A DNA stretch of 8,389 nt from JBJEQG01 sp051881635 (GCA_051881635.1 JBJEQG010000157.1:1-8389), one strand, 5' to 3'; counted from the first letter of the stretch, positions 1 to 7,207 are shown. The notes: generated from the letters alone by a model not told the origin. Made by a program: numbers and translations.

Positions 1-52
1 CGGACTGACCCTTTGTAATGCTTGTTGCACTGATTGTTGAGCTGTTGGTCAA
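1..52 (-). repeat. Start of a fourth 285-bp repeat unit, cut by the window edge
   Basis: This stretch encodes LTNSSTISATSITKGQS, the same opening as the unit at 622-338. Bases 1-52 and 571-622 agree at 50 of 52 positions by my count, closer than to the neighbouring unit at 337-53. The array therefore continues beyond the window. Confidence 0.9.
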
Positions 53-1654
53 AGCGGCTGTGGCAGCCTTAACCGTAATATCCATGCTCTTTGTAACAAC
101 TGTGCCATTTGCATCTTTAACCTTAATCTGTACTGTATAAGTACCTGTCTTTGCCGGTTTCCATGTATGTGTGGCTGTTGTGCTGTAACCTCTTAAAGTT
201 GTCCATGTGGACGCTGTGCTGTGTTTTGCAACCATAGCGTACTGATACGGTGCTGTACCACCACTTGCTTTACCGGTCATCGTCAGGGACTCACCATAAG
301 TCAGGGAAACTGTGCTATACTCAGAGTTATTAACCAAAGGCGTTGTTGCCGCTTTAACGGTAACTGTAAAGGACTTGGAAACAACTGTACCGCTTGCGTC
401 TTTAACCTTGATAACAACGCTGTAAGTACCTGTTTTGGACGGTGTCCATGTCTTTGTGGCTGTTGTGCTATAATCCTTCAAGACTGTGTAGGAGGTTGCT
501 GTGCTATGTTTTGCAACCATAGCGTACTGATACGGTGTTGTACCGCCGCTTGCTTTACCTGTCAATGTTACGGACTGACCCTTTGTAATGCTTGTTGCAC
601 TGATTGTCGAGCTGTTTGTCAAAGCGGTTGTCTGTGCATTAACTGTCAATGTAAAGTTCTTGGATTTTACCGTACCGTTAGCGTCCTTAACATTGATTTG
701 TACATTATAAGTACCAACACTGGACGGTGTCCATGTCTTTGTGGCTGTTGTATTGTAAGACTTAACGGTTGTGTAGGAAGATGCTGTGCTGAGTTTTGCA
801 AGCATTTCATACTGATACGGTGTTGTACCGCCGCTTGCCTTACCTGTCAATGTTACGGAATCGCCCTTTGTAATGGAAGTGGAGCTGATTGTGGAGTTAT
901 TAACCAACTCGGTAATAACAATATCGCCTTCAACTGTATAAGTCTTGGAGCTTGTTGCTGTTTTGCCTGTGGAGTCTGTGATTGTGCAGGAGATTGTATG
1001 TGTACCAGCTGTTGCTTTCCAAGTATAAGTTGCTGTGGAGGAGCTTGCCTGTACAACATTGCCGTCAATGCTGAACTCATACTTATAACCGCTTTCAGAA
1101 CCGCCGTAGCCGATACCCTTCAATGTGAGGGAAGTACCTGCCTCCTGAGGAGCGGAACGGTCTGCACCAAAGTTGACTTGAAGCGGAAGTTTAGTTGGTG
1201 TGGGAGGAATTGGACCTGAACCGTTACCGATTCTTGCGAAAGAAGTAGTGATGTTGTCTTCATCGCTCTTTTCACGGCTGCAATTTTCCTGTGAAGCTGC
1301 TGCGTCATCCAGGTCAGCATTGTCATTCATGGTAATATCATACGGTAAGCAGTCCATACCGGAAGCACCAGAACTATGAACAAAGAGAACACCAACGCCG
1401 TTGCTTTCAATATCGCTCTTTGTAATGCCAAGCTGAGCAAGCGGAATGGAAATTTCATAGTTATAGTCCATTGTTGAGCTGCTGTGACCCTTAGTATTGA
1501 AGTCTACCCAATCAGCAGATTCATTACACATATCACCGAGTACACGGTTGTTGTTTTCGCCGTAAGCACCGTTGATACCCATAACCTTTGTGCTTAAAAT
1601 ACCCTTGCCGGACTTATAAACAATACCGGAAGTTGTTGAGTTACCAAGTTCAAC
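1..1654 (-). CDS. Secreted multimodular alpha-amylase, C-terminal portion (continuation after the gap; partial at the window edge)
   Basis: This is the second visible part of the amylase gene that begins at 4352. Its frame opens at the gap edge (VELGNSTTSG, first codon 1654-1652) and stays open for 551 codons to the window edge, with no start codon that makes sense as a gene start. Visible residues 1-144 (to about 1225) finish a CBM74-like starch-binding module, with the stretches MDYNYEISIPLAQLG and MDCLPYDITMND. A Pro/Thr linker (GSGPIPPTPTKLP) follows, then a diverged Ig-like module (about 1183-908). After it come 95-residue tandem modules of the 'triple tyrosine'/Ig-like type seen in Ruminococcus surface proteins, each with a GGTxPYQYxM core and ending near GTYxVxIxVKDAxGTV. 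The repeats probably act as spacers or weak glycan/cell-wall contacts; this is inference. The C-terminus is outside the window, so a dockerin or anchor cannot be judged. The module names rest on recalled family sequence, not a search. Confidence 0.85.
53..907 (-). repeat. Three tandem 285-bp (95-residue) in-frame repeats in the amylase gene
   Basis: Units run 907-623, 622-338 and 337-53, each starting with a Leu codon (LVNNSTIS, LTNSSTIS, LVNNSEYS). Each unit carries the core TGKASGGTxPYQYxM, then STTATxTWxP, and closes with VKDAxGTV and a short FTVTV-like strand. Similarity extends to the DNA: bases 214-273 and 499-558 agree at 56 of 60 positions by my count. The period is exactly 285 in all junctions I checked (856, 571, 286 and 1). 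Such similarity points to recent duplication or gene conversion, and it is a place where an assembly could have collapsed or expanded the copy number. Confidence 0.93.
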
Positions 1655-1754
1655 NNNNNNNNNNNNNNNNNNNNNNNNNNNNNNNNNNNNNNNNNNNNNN
1701 NNNNNNNNNNNNNNNNNNNNNNNNNNNNNNNNNNNNNNNNNNNNNNNNNNNNNN
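1655..1754. other. Assembly gap (100 N placeholder) inside the amylase gene
   Basis: Exactly 100 N, the usual placeholder for a gap of unknown size. On the minus strand the codon before the gap (Pro, 1757-1755) and the codon after it (Val, 1654-1652) both fall flush with the gap edges but sit in different frames when 100 N are counted. The true missing length is therefore expected to be a multiple of three, and the TGA at 1652-1650 in the naive read-through frame is not real. The gap falls inside the CBM74-like module. About 216 residues of it are visible; if that family is near 300 residues, roughly 80 residues (about 240 bases) are missing. That size is an estimate only. Confidence 0.95.
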
Positions 1755-4352
1755 CGGATAGTTATCGTTAGGAGCAACAACATCTTGAACATTTGTCATC
1801 TCAATCATGAGATAAAGGTTTGTATCGTCCCAAGCACCATAAAGTGCATACGCATCGTACGGAATTTCATACATTGAGTTCGGACGATAAACACGGGGGT
1901 CATCGTTTGCCGCAGCCTGTGCAATAAGCATGGAGCTATCCCAATCGGAAACACTGCCGTCAACAGTGATTGTCTTGTTTGCACCTTTGCCAGTTGCATT
2001 TGTGCTGTAATAGCTGCTGAGTGATGAGCTGCTTGCAGCAACTGCTGATGCAATCGCAGCGTTTGTTGCACTTGTTGTTGAAGTTACCTTTACATATTTC
2101 TTTTCGTAAGTAAATGTATAGGTCTTTGTTGTGCCGTCTGAACCTGTGGCTGTTGCTTTTACTGTAACAGTGGAGTCACCGATTTTACCTTCACCGATTG
2201 TTACCTTTGCGGAACTTGTAAAGGATTTTACAGGACCGTCATCAACAGTATAAGTACCCGATACGGCATTTGCCAAAGTCAGGGTAATGCTTGTTGTTTC
2301 TGTGGAGAAAGACGAACCTGAAGCAACGCTTGATGTTACGGTCGGGTCGCTTACAGGCGGTGTTACGGAATAATCTTCCCATGAATTGCCCTTAGAGAAA
2401 ATTTTTGATGAACCGCCGATTTCCAATCCGGGTTTTTGGTCTGCCGGATATCTGTTTGTTGTGGCATCTTTACTTTCAGTAAAGATAACTCTGCCACTCT
2501 CGAAACCACTCGGAACTTCAAGCTTGTAATAACCTGTTGCACTGTCTTTTGTCATTGCTGTACCAGGCCATGCGGCTGCTTCCTTAGCTGTTGTACCGTC
2601 ACCTGTATAGATGTAGGCGTAAACGCTGCTCCAATTATAGCTTGAATTGTCGAAGTAAAGTGTTGTAACCGCTGCGGGATCTTTCTTTGTGTAGGTGTAG
2701 GTTTCTGTAACTGCTTTGCCGTCCTCACCTGTTGCAGTCAAAGTCAAAGTTACTTTACCGCCAACAGCCGTGCTGCTGCCGAGTGTGATCTTTTGACCAT
2801 TTGTGAATGTGCCGGAAGCACCCTCACTTGTTGTGTAAGAACCGCTTGTAGCACCAGATACATTCAATGTAACGCTTACACTGTCTGTAAATGTTGAAGT
2901 GCCGGGAGTTGCAGAAACTTTTGCACCTGTAATAACAGCACCAGCATCATAGATAACAGCAATACCGGAATCACCGATTTTACCGCTGATTGTGCTGGAA
3001 GTTACTGTCCATGTGTTGCCCGAAATCGGGTCTGTGTATGTGCCTGCGGGGCAATAACCGCCGGCGTTGGTAACTGATACTTCAAAGTTGCTGCCGCTAC
3101 CTGCAACGATAACCGCACCGCCGTCCTTACGGGTAATTACGGAACAGTTATTTGAAGTTGTGTAATAGTCTGCCTTACCGACCATTGCGTTATGGAACTT
3201 ATTAACCTCAGCTACTTCTTTGCTTGTGAAGTGTGTGCTACCTTTCTCACCGAGTTTAATATCATCTTTTATCTTACTGGACGGACGGGAGAAATAAAGA
3301 GCTGTTACATCGTTACGGCTTGCCGCAACGGCATAAGCACGGTCAATAACATTTTGGGACATATCATTTGAATAACCCCAGTCTTTATTGTTAGACCATG
3401 TATCATGGCTTTCGCCCCAATATACAAGCTTATTGTTTGCAAGACCTTTTGCACACAAATTACCGTATGCTGACGGAGCTGTACCGCTGTTAAATGCATT
3501 ACGAAGTGTCATTCCGTATGTACTATCGGTAACACTCATATAATTAGTATATTCTTTAAGAATATTTGTTGCCTGAGGTTCGTCCGTAACACCGGGATTG
3601 TTCAGAATTTCGCCGTAATTCCAAAGATCGGAATCAGCGGTAACAGACGGCCAGAAATTATCGCCTTCACTCGGAAGACCGATATGCTTTGCTGCGTCCC
3701 AACGGATACCGTCAACACCAACGCTTTTCAGTTCTTGAACATATTTGGCAACACATTGTTGTACATAAGAATGTTCGGTATTAAGGTCGGGCATACCGAT
3801 TGTGCCGTGAGTTACCTGGTAACGGTTGCCGTCCTGCGAAGCACCTATATCCGGATGCCAATATTGGCTGTCTTTCAAATCGTCCTGAATGTTGGAGTGG
3901 TCACCTGCCAAATGGTTCGCAACAATATCGGCGATAATCTTAATGCCGTACTTATCCGCTTCTTCACAAAGAGATTTCAAATCATCTTTTGTACCGAGAG
4001 CATTTGTGCCGATGTAAAATCCAAGGGGCTGATAAACCCACCACCAGGAACCTGTACCGCCGGTAGCCTGTGGCGGTGATACCTGAATAGATGTAAAGCC
4101 TGATTCTGCGATTTCGGGAAGCATAGCCTTGATGTCATTATACTTCCAGCAGAAACAGTGCAAGATAACACCGTCCTGAATGTTGTCAACCAAGCCGTAA
4201 TTATTTGACGCTGCCTCAGTTTCCAAAGAAGACGATGTTGTCAGCTGCGGAAGTAAACCAATAAATCCCGAGCTGAGGAGTGCAGCAGAAAGAACAATGC
4301 CTGTTGCTTTTTGCAGGACATTGTATCTGCTGACTGTTTTTTCGTTAGCCAC
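1755..4352 (-). CDS. Secreted GH13_28-type alpha-amylase with CBM26 and CBM74-like modules, N-terminal portion (interrupted by assembly gap)
   Basis: An extracellular endo-acting alpha-amylase (EC 3.2.1.1) that hydrolyses alpha-1,4 links in starch. 866 residues are visible before the gap. Residues 1-48 or so are a long signal peptide (core about 16-34). The GH13 domain (about 57-393) closely resembles Bacillus subtilis AmyE. Its conserved regions are DIVANH (142-147), MPDLN (187-191), GIRWDAAKH (215-223, nucleophile D219), NYGEIL (acid/base E248) and ESHDT (D317), so the catalytic triad is intact. Domain C follows (about 394-471), then an Ig-like module (475-558), a CBM26 (562-663, with AAWPG and TTNRYPAD), a second related Ig-like module (668-753), a Ser-rich linker and the start of a CBM74-like module (from ITVDG at 795). 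I prefer the GTG at 4352 because GGAGAGTGAT lies 10 nt upstream; the in-frame ATG at 4370 and the TTG at 4433 have no Shine-Dalgarno. The gene continues at 1654. Starch cleavage is well supported; raw-starch binding is inferred from the modules. Confidence 0.93.
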
Positions 4353-4358
4353 TGATAA

Positions 4359-4368
4359 ATCACTCTCC
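4359..4368 (-). promoter_or_regulatory. Ribosome binding site deciding the GTG start of the amylase
   Basis: The minus strand reads GGAGAGTGAT, close to the anti-16S consensus GGAGGTGAT, ending 6 nt before the GTG at 4352-4350 (10 nt from the GGAGAG core). The only nearby ATG (4370-4368) overlaps this motif and is preceded by AT-rich sequence without a Shine-Dalgarno. This favours GTG, giving a protein that begins (M)ANEKTVSRYNVL. Confidence 0.65.
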
Positions 4369-4461
4369 ATTTTTAATAAAATCAACGGGCAAAACATAAC
4401 TGCAAGATTTTGTCCATGCTGACTGCCAATCAAAACATAAATCCCCTTCTAAATATGATTT

Positions 4462-4474
4462 ATGTTCTGAACAT
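4462..4474. promoter_or_regulatory. Perfect 13-bp palindrome in the amylase leader, candidate operator
   Basis: ATGTTC-T-GAACAT on the plus strand is a perfect palindrome about 40 bases after the predicted amylase transcription start. It could be a repressor site acting as a roadblock. It does not match the CcpA cre consensus, and I cannot assign a regulator. A chance palindrome of this length is possible. Confidence 0.3.
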
Positions 4475-4519
4475 TTCTCAAAATCCTTGCCTGTTTTGCT
4501 ATGCGTTATTTCTGTAATT

Positions 4520-4548
4520 ATTTTATAATATATAAAAAAATTTGTAAA
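4520..4548 (-). promoter_or_regulatory. Candidate sigma-A promoter of the amylase gene
   Basis: The minus strand reads TTTACA (4548-4543), 17 nt, then TAAAAT (4525-4520), each one mismatch from consensus. Transcription would start near 4513, leaving a leader of about 160 nt before the GTG. The area is very AT-rich, so chance matches are likely. An alternative -10 (TATAAA) overlaps at 15-nt spacing. Confidence 0.5.
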
Positions 4549-4874
4549 GAACACCAAAACTTCCCCTGTTAAAATTTAGTGATTAAAAATATATATTCAG
4601 GAAAGAATTTTCGTCGTTTTTTTGTATATAACATCAAAACCCTTTGGTATTTTATTGTGCAATATTCCCATTAAAAAATACATTTTGACAATAAATTTCC
4701 AATTTATTTAAGCACTTTTAACAAAGAATTTTTTTGTTTAATTTCCTAATAATTTTAACAAATAATTTGTTTTTTTATAAAATTTTACGGTTTTATTTTT
4801 TCAATTAACCGAAAATTTCAATCGCATACGAACAAAACTTGACCAAAAACTTTTTATTTTGTCAAATAGACATC
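4549..4874. other. AT-rich intergenic stretch without a gene
   Basis: Roughly 330 bases between the terminator of the micro-protein gene and the amylase promoter. I see no ORF with a credible ribosome site on either strand, only A/T-rich sequence with many T runs. Its only clear structure is an imperfect inverted repeat at 4839-4848 and 4857-4865 (TTGACCAAAA / TTTTGTCAA). The AT richness could serve as an UP-like or curved region for the amylase promoter, but that is speculation. Confidence 0.7.
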
Positions 4875-4917
4875 AAAAAACTTCCCGTATGTATTTAAAT
4901 CTGCATACGGGAAGTTT
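4875..4917 (-). terminator. Rho-independent terminator after the micro-protein gene
   Basis: A perfect 14-bp stem (4878-4891 with 4904-4917, arm AAACTTCCCGTATG) encloses a 12-nt loop. On the minus strand it is followed by a run of T (complement of the A run at 4875-4880). It lies 36 bases after the stop codon of the micro-protein gene and separates that gene from the amylase. A shorter T run on the other side could allow weak activity on the plus strand. Confidence 0.88.
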
Positions 4918-4952
4918 CTTGTAAAAACACAATTACAATTTATGTAATGCTA

Positions 4953-5183
4953 TTATTTGGATTTCTTCTTGGACTTAGCAACAATGGCAACTGTACTGGC
5001 AGATGCAAGAGCAACTGCACCGAGAACCATAGCCGTTGTCATCCCGTTATCGCCTGTGGAAACAGGAAGATCACCTTTACTGCTGTCAGAATCACCCAAA
5101 TCGGCAGCAAAAGCCGTTGTTGTCATAGTAAGAGCAGCTACGACGGCAGCAAGTACGACAAGAGTCTTTTTCATCTTCTTCAT
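4953..5183 (-). CDS. Secreted micro-protein with signal peptide and sortase-like C-terminal tail (function unknown)
   Basis: 76 residues. Residues 1-26 form a clear signal peptide (MKKMKK, hydrophobic core, AFA before the likely cut at 26/27). A short acidic/Ser segment follows (ADLGDSDSSKGD), then LPVSTGD at 39-45, a hydrophobic helix at about 49-69 and a basic end (KSKKKSK). Motif, helix and positive tail form the layout of a cell-wall sorting signal, but the motif is not canonical LPxTG: it reads as LP-V-S-TG or as PVSTGD. If cut after T43, only 17 residues would stay on the wall. The ATG at 5183 has AAAGGA 11 nt upstream; the next ATG (5174) would be too far from it. The gene stands alone between two terminators. 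I do not recognise a named family. The alternative is an uncleaved one-helix membrane peptide or a small surface/pheromone-like peptide precursor. Confidence 0.85.
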   Translation of the reverse strand: MKKMKKTLVVLAAVVAALTMTTTAFAADLGDSDSSKGDLPVSTGDNGMTTAMVLGAVALASASTVAIVAKSKKKSK

Positions 5184-5229
5184 AATTGCACTATTCCTTT
5201 CTCAGTCATTTAGAACTTTACTATTTCTT

Positions 5230-5257
5230 ATTGTAACATACAGGAAAAATAAGTCTA
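5230..5257 (-). promoter_or_regulatory. Candidate promoter of the micro-protein gene
   Basis: The minus strand reads TAGACT (5257-5252), 16 nt, then TGTTACAAT, which contains an extended -10 (TG-N-TACAAT; hexamer 5235-5230). The -35 is poor, but the TG extension compensates. The start would be near 5223, giving a leader of about 40 nt. It lies after the oadB terminator, so the gene is probably transcribed on its own. Confidence 0.5.
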
Positions 5258-5298
5258 TATGCCGTTTTTCCATTTTTATGTGAATAATGAATTTTTTG

Positions 5299-5346
5299 AA
5301 AACAAAAGACTTTCCGTATGGATAGTAAATCCATATACGAAAAGCC
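5299..5346 (-). terminator. Rho-independent terminator after oadB
   Basis: An imperfect hairpin pairs 5308-5322 with 5330-5346, with a 2-nt bulge and few mismatches, around a loop of about 7 nt. On the minus strand it is followed by TTTTGTTTT. It begins 14 bases after the oadB stop codon. Its arm CTTTCCGTATG matches the arm CTTCCCGTATG of the next terminator at 10 of 11 positions. Confidence 0.78.
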
Positions 5347-5360
5347 TTTCAGAATAAAAC

Positions 5361-6602
5361 TTAACCGCCTATAACGCTAATCAATACACCTGCGGCAACG
5401 GCTGAACCGATAACACCGGCAACATTCGGTCCCATAGCGTGCATAAGCAGGAAGTTGGAGGGATTTTCCTCCTGACCAACTTTCTGTGCAATACGAGCCG
5501 CCATTGGTACGGCAGATACCCCCGCCGAACCAATCAACGGGTTAATCTTGCCCTTTGTTGCCCAGCACATAACTTTACCGAACAATATACCACAAGCTGT
5601 TGCCAAACAGAAAGCAAACAAACCGAGAGCGATAATGCCCAAAGTCTTTGCACTCAGGAATACCTGACCTGTTGCTGTCGCACCGACTGTAACACCGAGA
5701 AAAATTGTAACAATATTCATCAGTTCATTTTGTGCAGTCTTACAAATTCTGTCAACAACACCGCTTTCTTTAAAGAGGTTGCCCAACATAAGCATACCAA
5801 CCAACGGAGCTGCATCAGGAAGAAGAATAGCAACAATAACAACAACTACCAATGGGAACAAAATCTTTTCAAGCTTTGATACGGGACGGAGCTGACCCAT
5901 AACAATGGAACGCTCTTTCTTTGTTGTCAAAAGTTTCATAATCGGTGGTTGGATAATCGGAACCAACGCCATATATGAATAAGCGGCAACCGCAATCGGA
6001 CCGAGCAAATCGGGAGCCAATTTTGATGTTACGAAAATTGCTGTCGGACCGTCCGCACCACCGATAATAGCGATTGAACCTGCCTCATTAGGAGCAAATC
6101 CCAAAATTGTTGCACCGATAAAGGTTAAGAAAATACCGATTTGAGCCGCTGCACCGAGAATAAAGCTCTTCGGGTTTGCAATCAGCGGACCAAAGTCTGT
6201 CATTGCACCGATACCAAGGAAAATCAGCGGCGGATATATGCCAAGCTTAACGCCCTGATAAAGATAATAAAACAGACCGCCGTTTTGTGTAACATTATAA
6301 TAGGTAGTACCGTCCAAAATGGTCGTTGTATAGGAGGCAGGGTCTAACTTTGCGGCCTGAACCTGCTCCAAAGTCATCATACTTGTTGACGGGTGTCCCA
6401 TAATTTCGGGGAAAATATTAACCAACAACATACCAAAAGCAATCGGCAAAAGCAACAGCGGTTCATATTGCTTTTTGATTGCCAAATACATAAGTACAAA
6501 GGCAATCAGCATCATAACATAGTTTTCCCATGTTAAGGAAGTAAAACCCGATGCGTTTAATATACCCATAATGGTATTACCTAATTGTGTAAAAATCTCC
6601 AT
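5361..6602 (-). CDS. oadB: Sodium ion-translocating decarboxylase, beta subunit (Na+ channel)
   Basis: 413 residues; the integral membrane subunit of the oxaloacetate/methylmalonyl-CoA/glutaconyl-CoA decarboxylase family (OadB/MmdB/GcdB). It releases CO2 from carboxybiotin and moves Na+ out across the membrane. GGADGPTAIF (181-190) carries D184, matching D203 of the Klebsiella enzyme. With the same offset of 19, the other residues known to matter there also match: Y210, N354, G358, S363 and R370 (NPLIGSAGVSAVPMAAR, 354-370). A second conserved stretch, GPNVAGVIGSAVAAG, is near the end. Several hydrophobic helices span the chain, and a soluble loop lies at about 68-110. The start ATG has AGAAAGGAT 9 nt upstream. 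The gene follows oadG after 54 bases in the same transcript. Which acyl substrate is used depends on the alpha subunit, which is not in the window, so the symbol is the family name rather than proof of oxaloacetate use. Confidence 0.95.
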   Translation of the reverse strand: MEIFTQLGNTIMGILNASGFTSLTWENYVMMLIAFVLMYLAIKKQYEPLLLLPIAFGMLLVNIFPEIMGHPSTSMMTLEQVQAAKLDPASYTTTILDGTTYYNVTQNGGLFYYLYQGVKLGIYPPLIFLGIGAMTDFGPLIANPKSFILGAAAQIGIFLTFIGATILGFAPNEAGSIAIIGGADGPTAIFVTSKLAPDLLGPIAVAAYSYMALVPIIQPPIMKLLTTKKERSIVMGQLRPVSKLEKILFPLVVVVIVAILLPDAAPLVGMLMLGNLFKESGVVDRICKTAQNELMNIVTIFLGVTVGATATGQVFLSAKTLGIIALGLFAFCLATACGILFGKVMCWATKGKINPLIGSAGVSAVPMAARIAQKVGQEENPSNFLLMHAMGPNVAGVIGSAVAAGVLISVIGG

Positions 6603-6656
6603 TCATTTCAATCCTTTCTGATATTTTTAACTGTTGATTTTCTGATAAAGTGTCTA

Positions 6657-7028
6657 TCAGAAAGGTCTTGTGTTCTCACGCAAACCGGCAGCCGCCCAAG
6701 CTGAGCGTGCCGATTTTGTACGCTTAACAGACTTAATCTTATGCGGTTTTTCACCGTAGATATAATCGACTGCCGCCGCAATTGCTGCCACAACCTCGCC
6801 CGAAATACCGTCCTCATCTTCGGCGGTATCGGTTTCCGTCAAAGTCGGTGTTTCAGTTACATTTTGTACTGTTACCTTAGCAGCCTCTTTTTTCTCTTTC
6901 TTCTTCTTTGCAGCTCCGGTTACGCTCTGTACAATCGTACTGTAAATCTTAACAATAAAAATCAGTACAACCAATACGGCAAAGACAATAACAAAGCCCG
7001 CAAGAAAAAGGTTGAGTGCCAACTCCAT
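6657..7028 (-). CDS. oadG: Sodium pump decarboxylase, gamma subunit (OadG family)
   Basis: 123 residues. One N-terminal membrane helix (about 7-29) is followed by a Lys-rich cytoplasmic patch (AAKKKKEKKEAAK), an acidic/Thr linker (about 52-73) and a conserved tail beginning ISGEVVAAIAAAVDY and ending RSAWAAAGLRENTRPF. This layout is typical of gamma subunits, which hold the catalytic alpha subunit to the beta channel and help assemble the complex. The length is usual for Clostridia. The ATG has an excellent GGAGGG 8 nt upstream. It is the first gene of a two-gene unit with oadB. In many Clostridia a carboxyltransferase and a biotin carrier gene sit beside oadG; here neither is present, so the partners must be encoded elsewhere. 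Confidence 0.88.
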   Translation of the reverse strand: MELALNLFLAGFVIVFAVLVVLIFIVKIYSTIVQSVTGAAKKKKEKKEAAKVTVQNVTETPTLTETDTAEDEDGISGEVVAAIAAAVDYIYGEKPHKIKSVKRTKSARSAWAAAGLRENTRPF

Positions 7029-7107
7029 GACTTAATCCCTCCACTTTTATTTTTGCAGCTCCATGCCCGATTCCCTTAATATCAGGCACAAAGCAAAATA
7101 TACTTCA

Positions 7108-7136
7108 ATTATATAACAAAATGCCCTTTTTTTCAA
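7108..7136 (-). promoter_or_regulatory. Promoter of the oadG-oadB operon
   Basis: The minus strand reads TTGAAA (7136-7131), exactly 17 nt, then a perfect TATAAT (7113-7108). The start would be near 7101, with a leader of about 73 nt. In the leader, GCCTGAT and ATCGGGC (7087-7081 and 7071-7065) can pair as a 7-bp stem with one G-U pair. Nothing marks it as a known riboswitch. Confidence 0.85.
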
Positions 7137-7207
7137 TCCATATTTATCGGACAGTCCAAAATATTTTTGAAAATTTCGGGCGGTTATTTTGGGGATTTCG
7201 CCTATTT

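Noticed and set aside
221..1219. A long Cys-rich open frame on the plus strand (332 codons), tempting as a repeat-bearing Cys-rich secreted peptide
   Set aside because: It is exactly antisense to the amylase repeats. Its Cys codons are complements of Ala/Thr codons (GCA, ACA), and its own repetition mirrors the 285-bp units. It has no ribosome site or signal peptide.
4353..4433. Extension of the amylase N-terminus to an upstream TTG at 4433 or the ATG at 4370
   Set aside because: Neither has a ribosome site, and the extension puts extra hydrophobic and Cys residues before a normal signal peptide. The GTG at 4352 has a good Shine-Dalgarno.
4360..4557. A 65-codon minus-strand frame over the amylase promoter and leader
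   Set aside because: It overlaps the predicted promoter, has no Shine-Dalgarno and shows no family resemblance; it runs into the amylase start in another frame.
4685..4708. TTGACA on the plus strand in the AT-rich intergenic region, considered as a promoter
   Set aside because: No acceptable -10 lies at 16-18 nt, and no plus-strand gene follows.
4947..5283. Plus-strand open frames of 88 and 108 codons overlapping the micro-protein gene
   Set aside because: They are antisense shadows of a frame with a clear signal peptide, ribosome site, promoter and terminator.
6270..6400. The soluble loop of OadB (about residues 68-110), considered as a novel insertion
   Set aside because: Family members vary in length here. 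The Klebsiella protein is longer overall, and key residues keep a constant offset, so nothing shows that the loop is unusual.
7156..7192. Inverted repeat CCAAAATA / TATTTTGG after leuB, considered as its terminator
   Set aside because: The arms are perfect, but the stem is AT-rich with a 21-nt loop and no T run follows, so it cannot be called a terminator. leuB transcription may end elsewhere or run into oadG.
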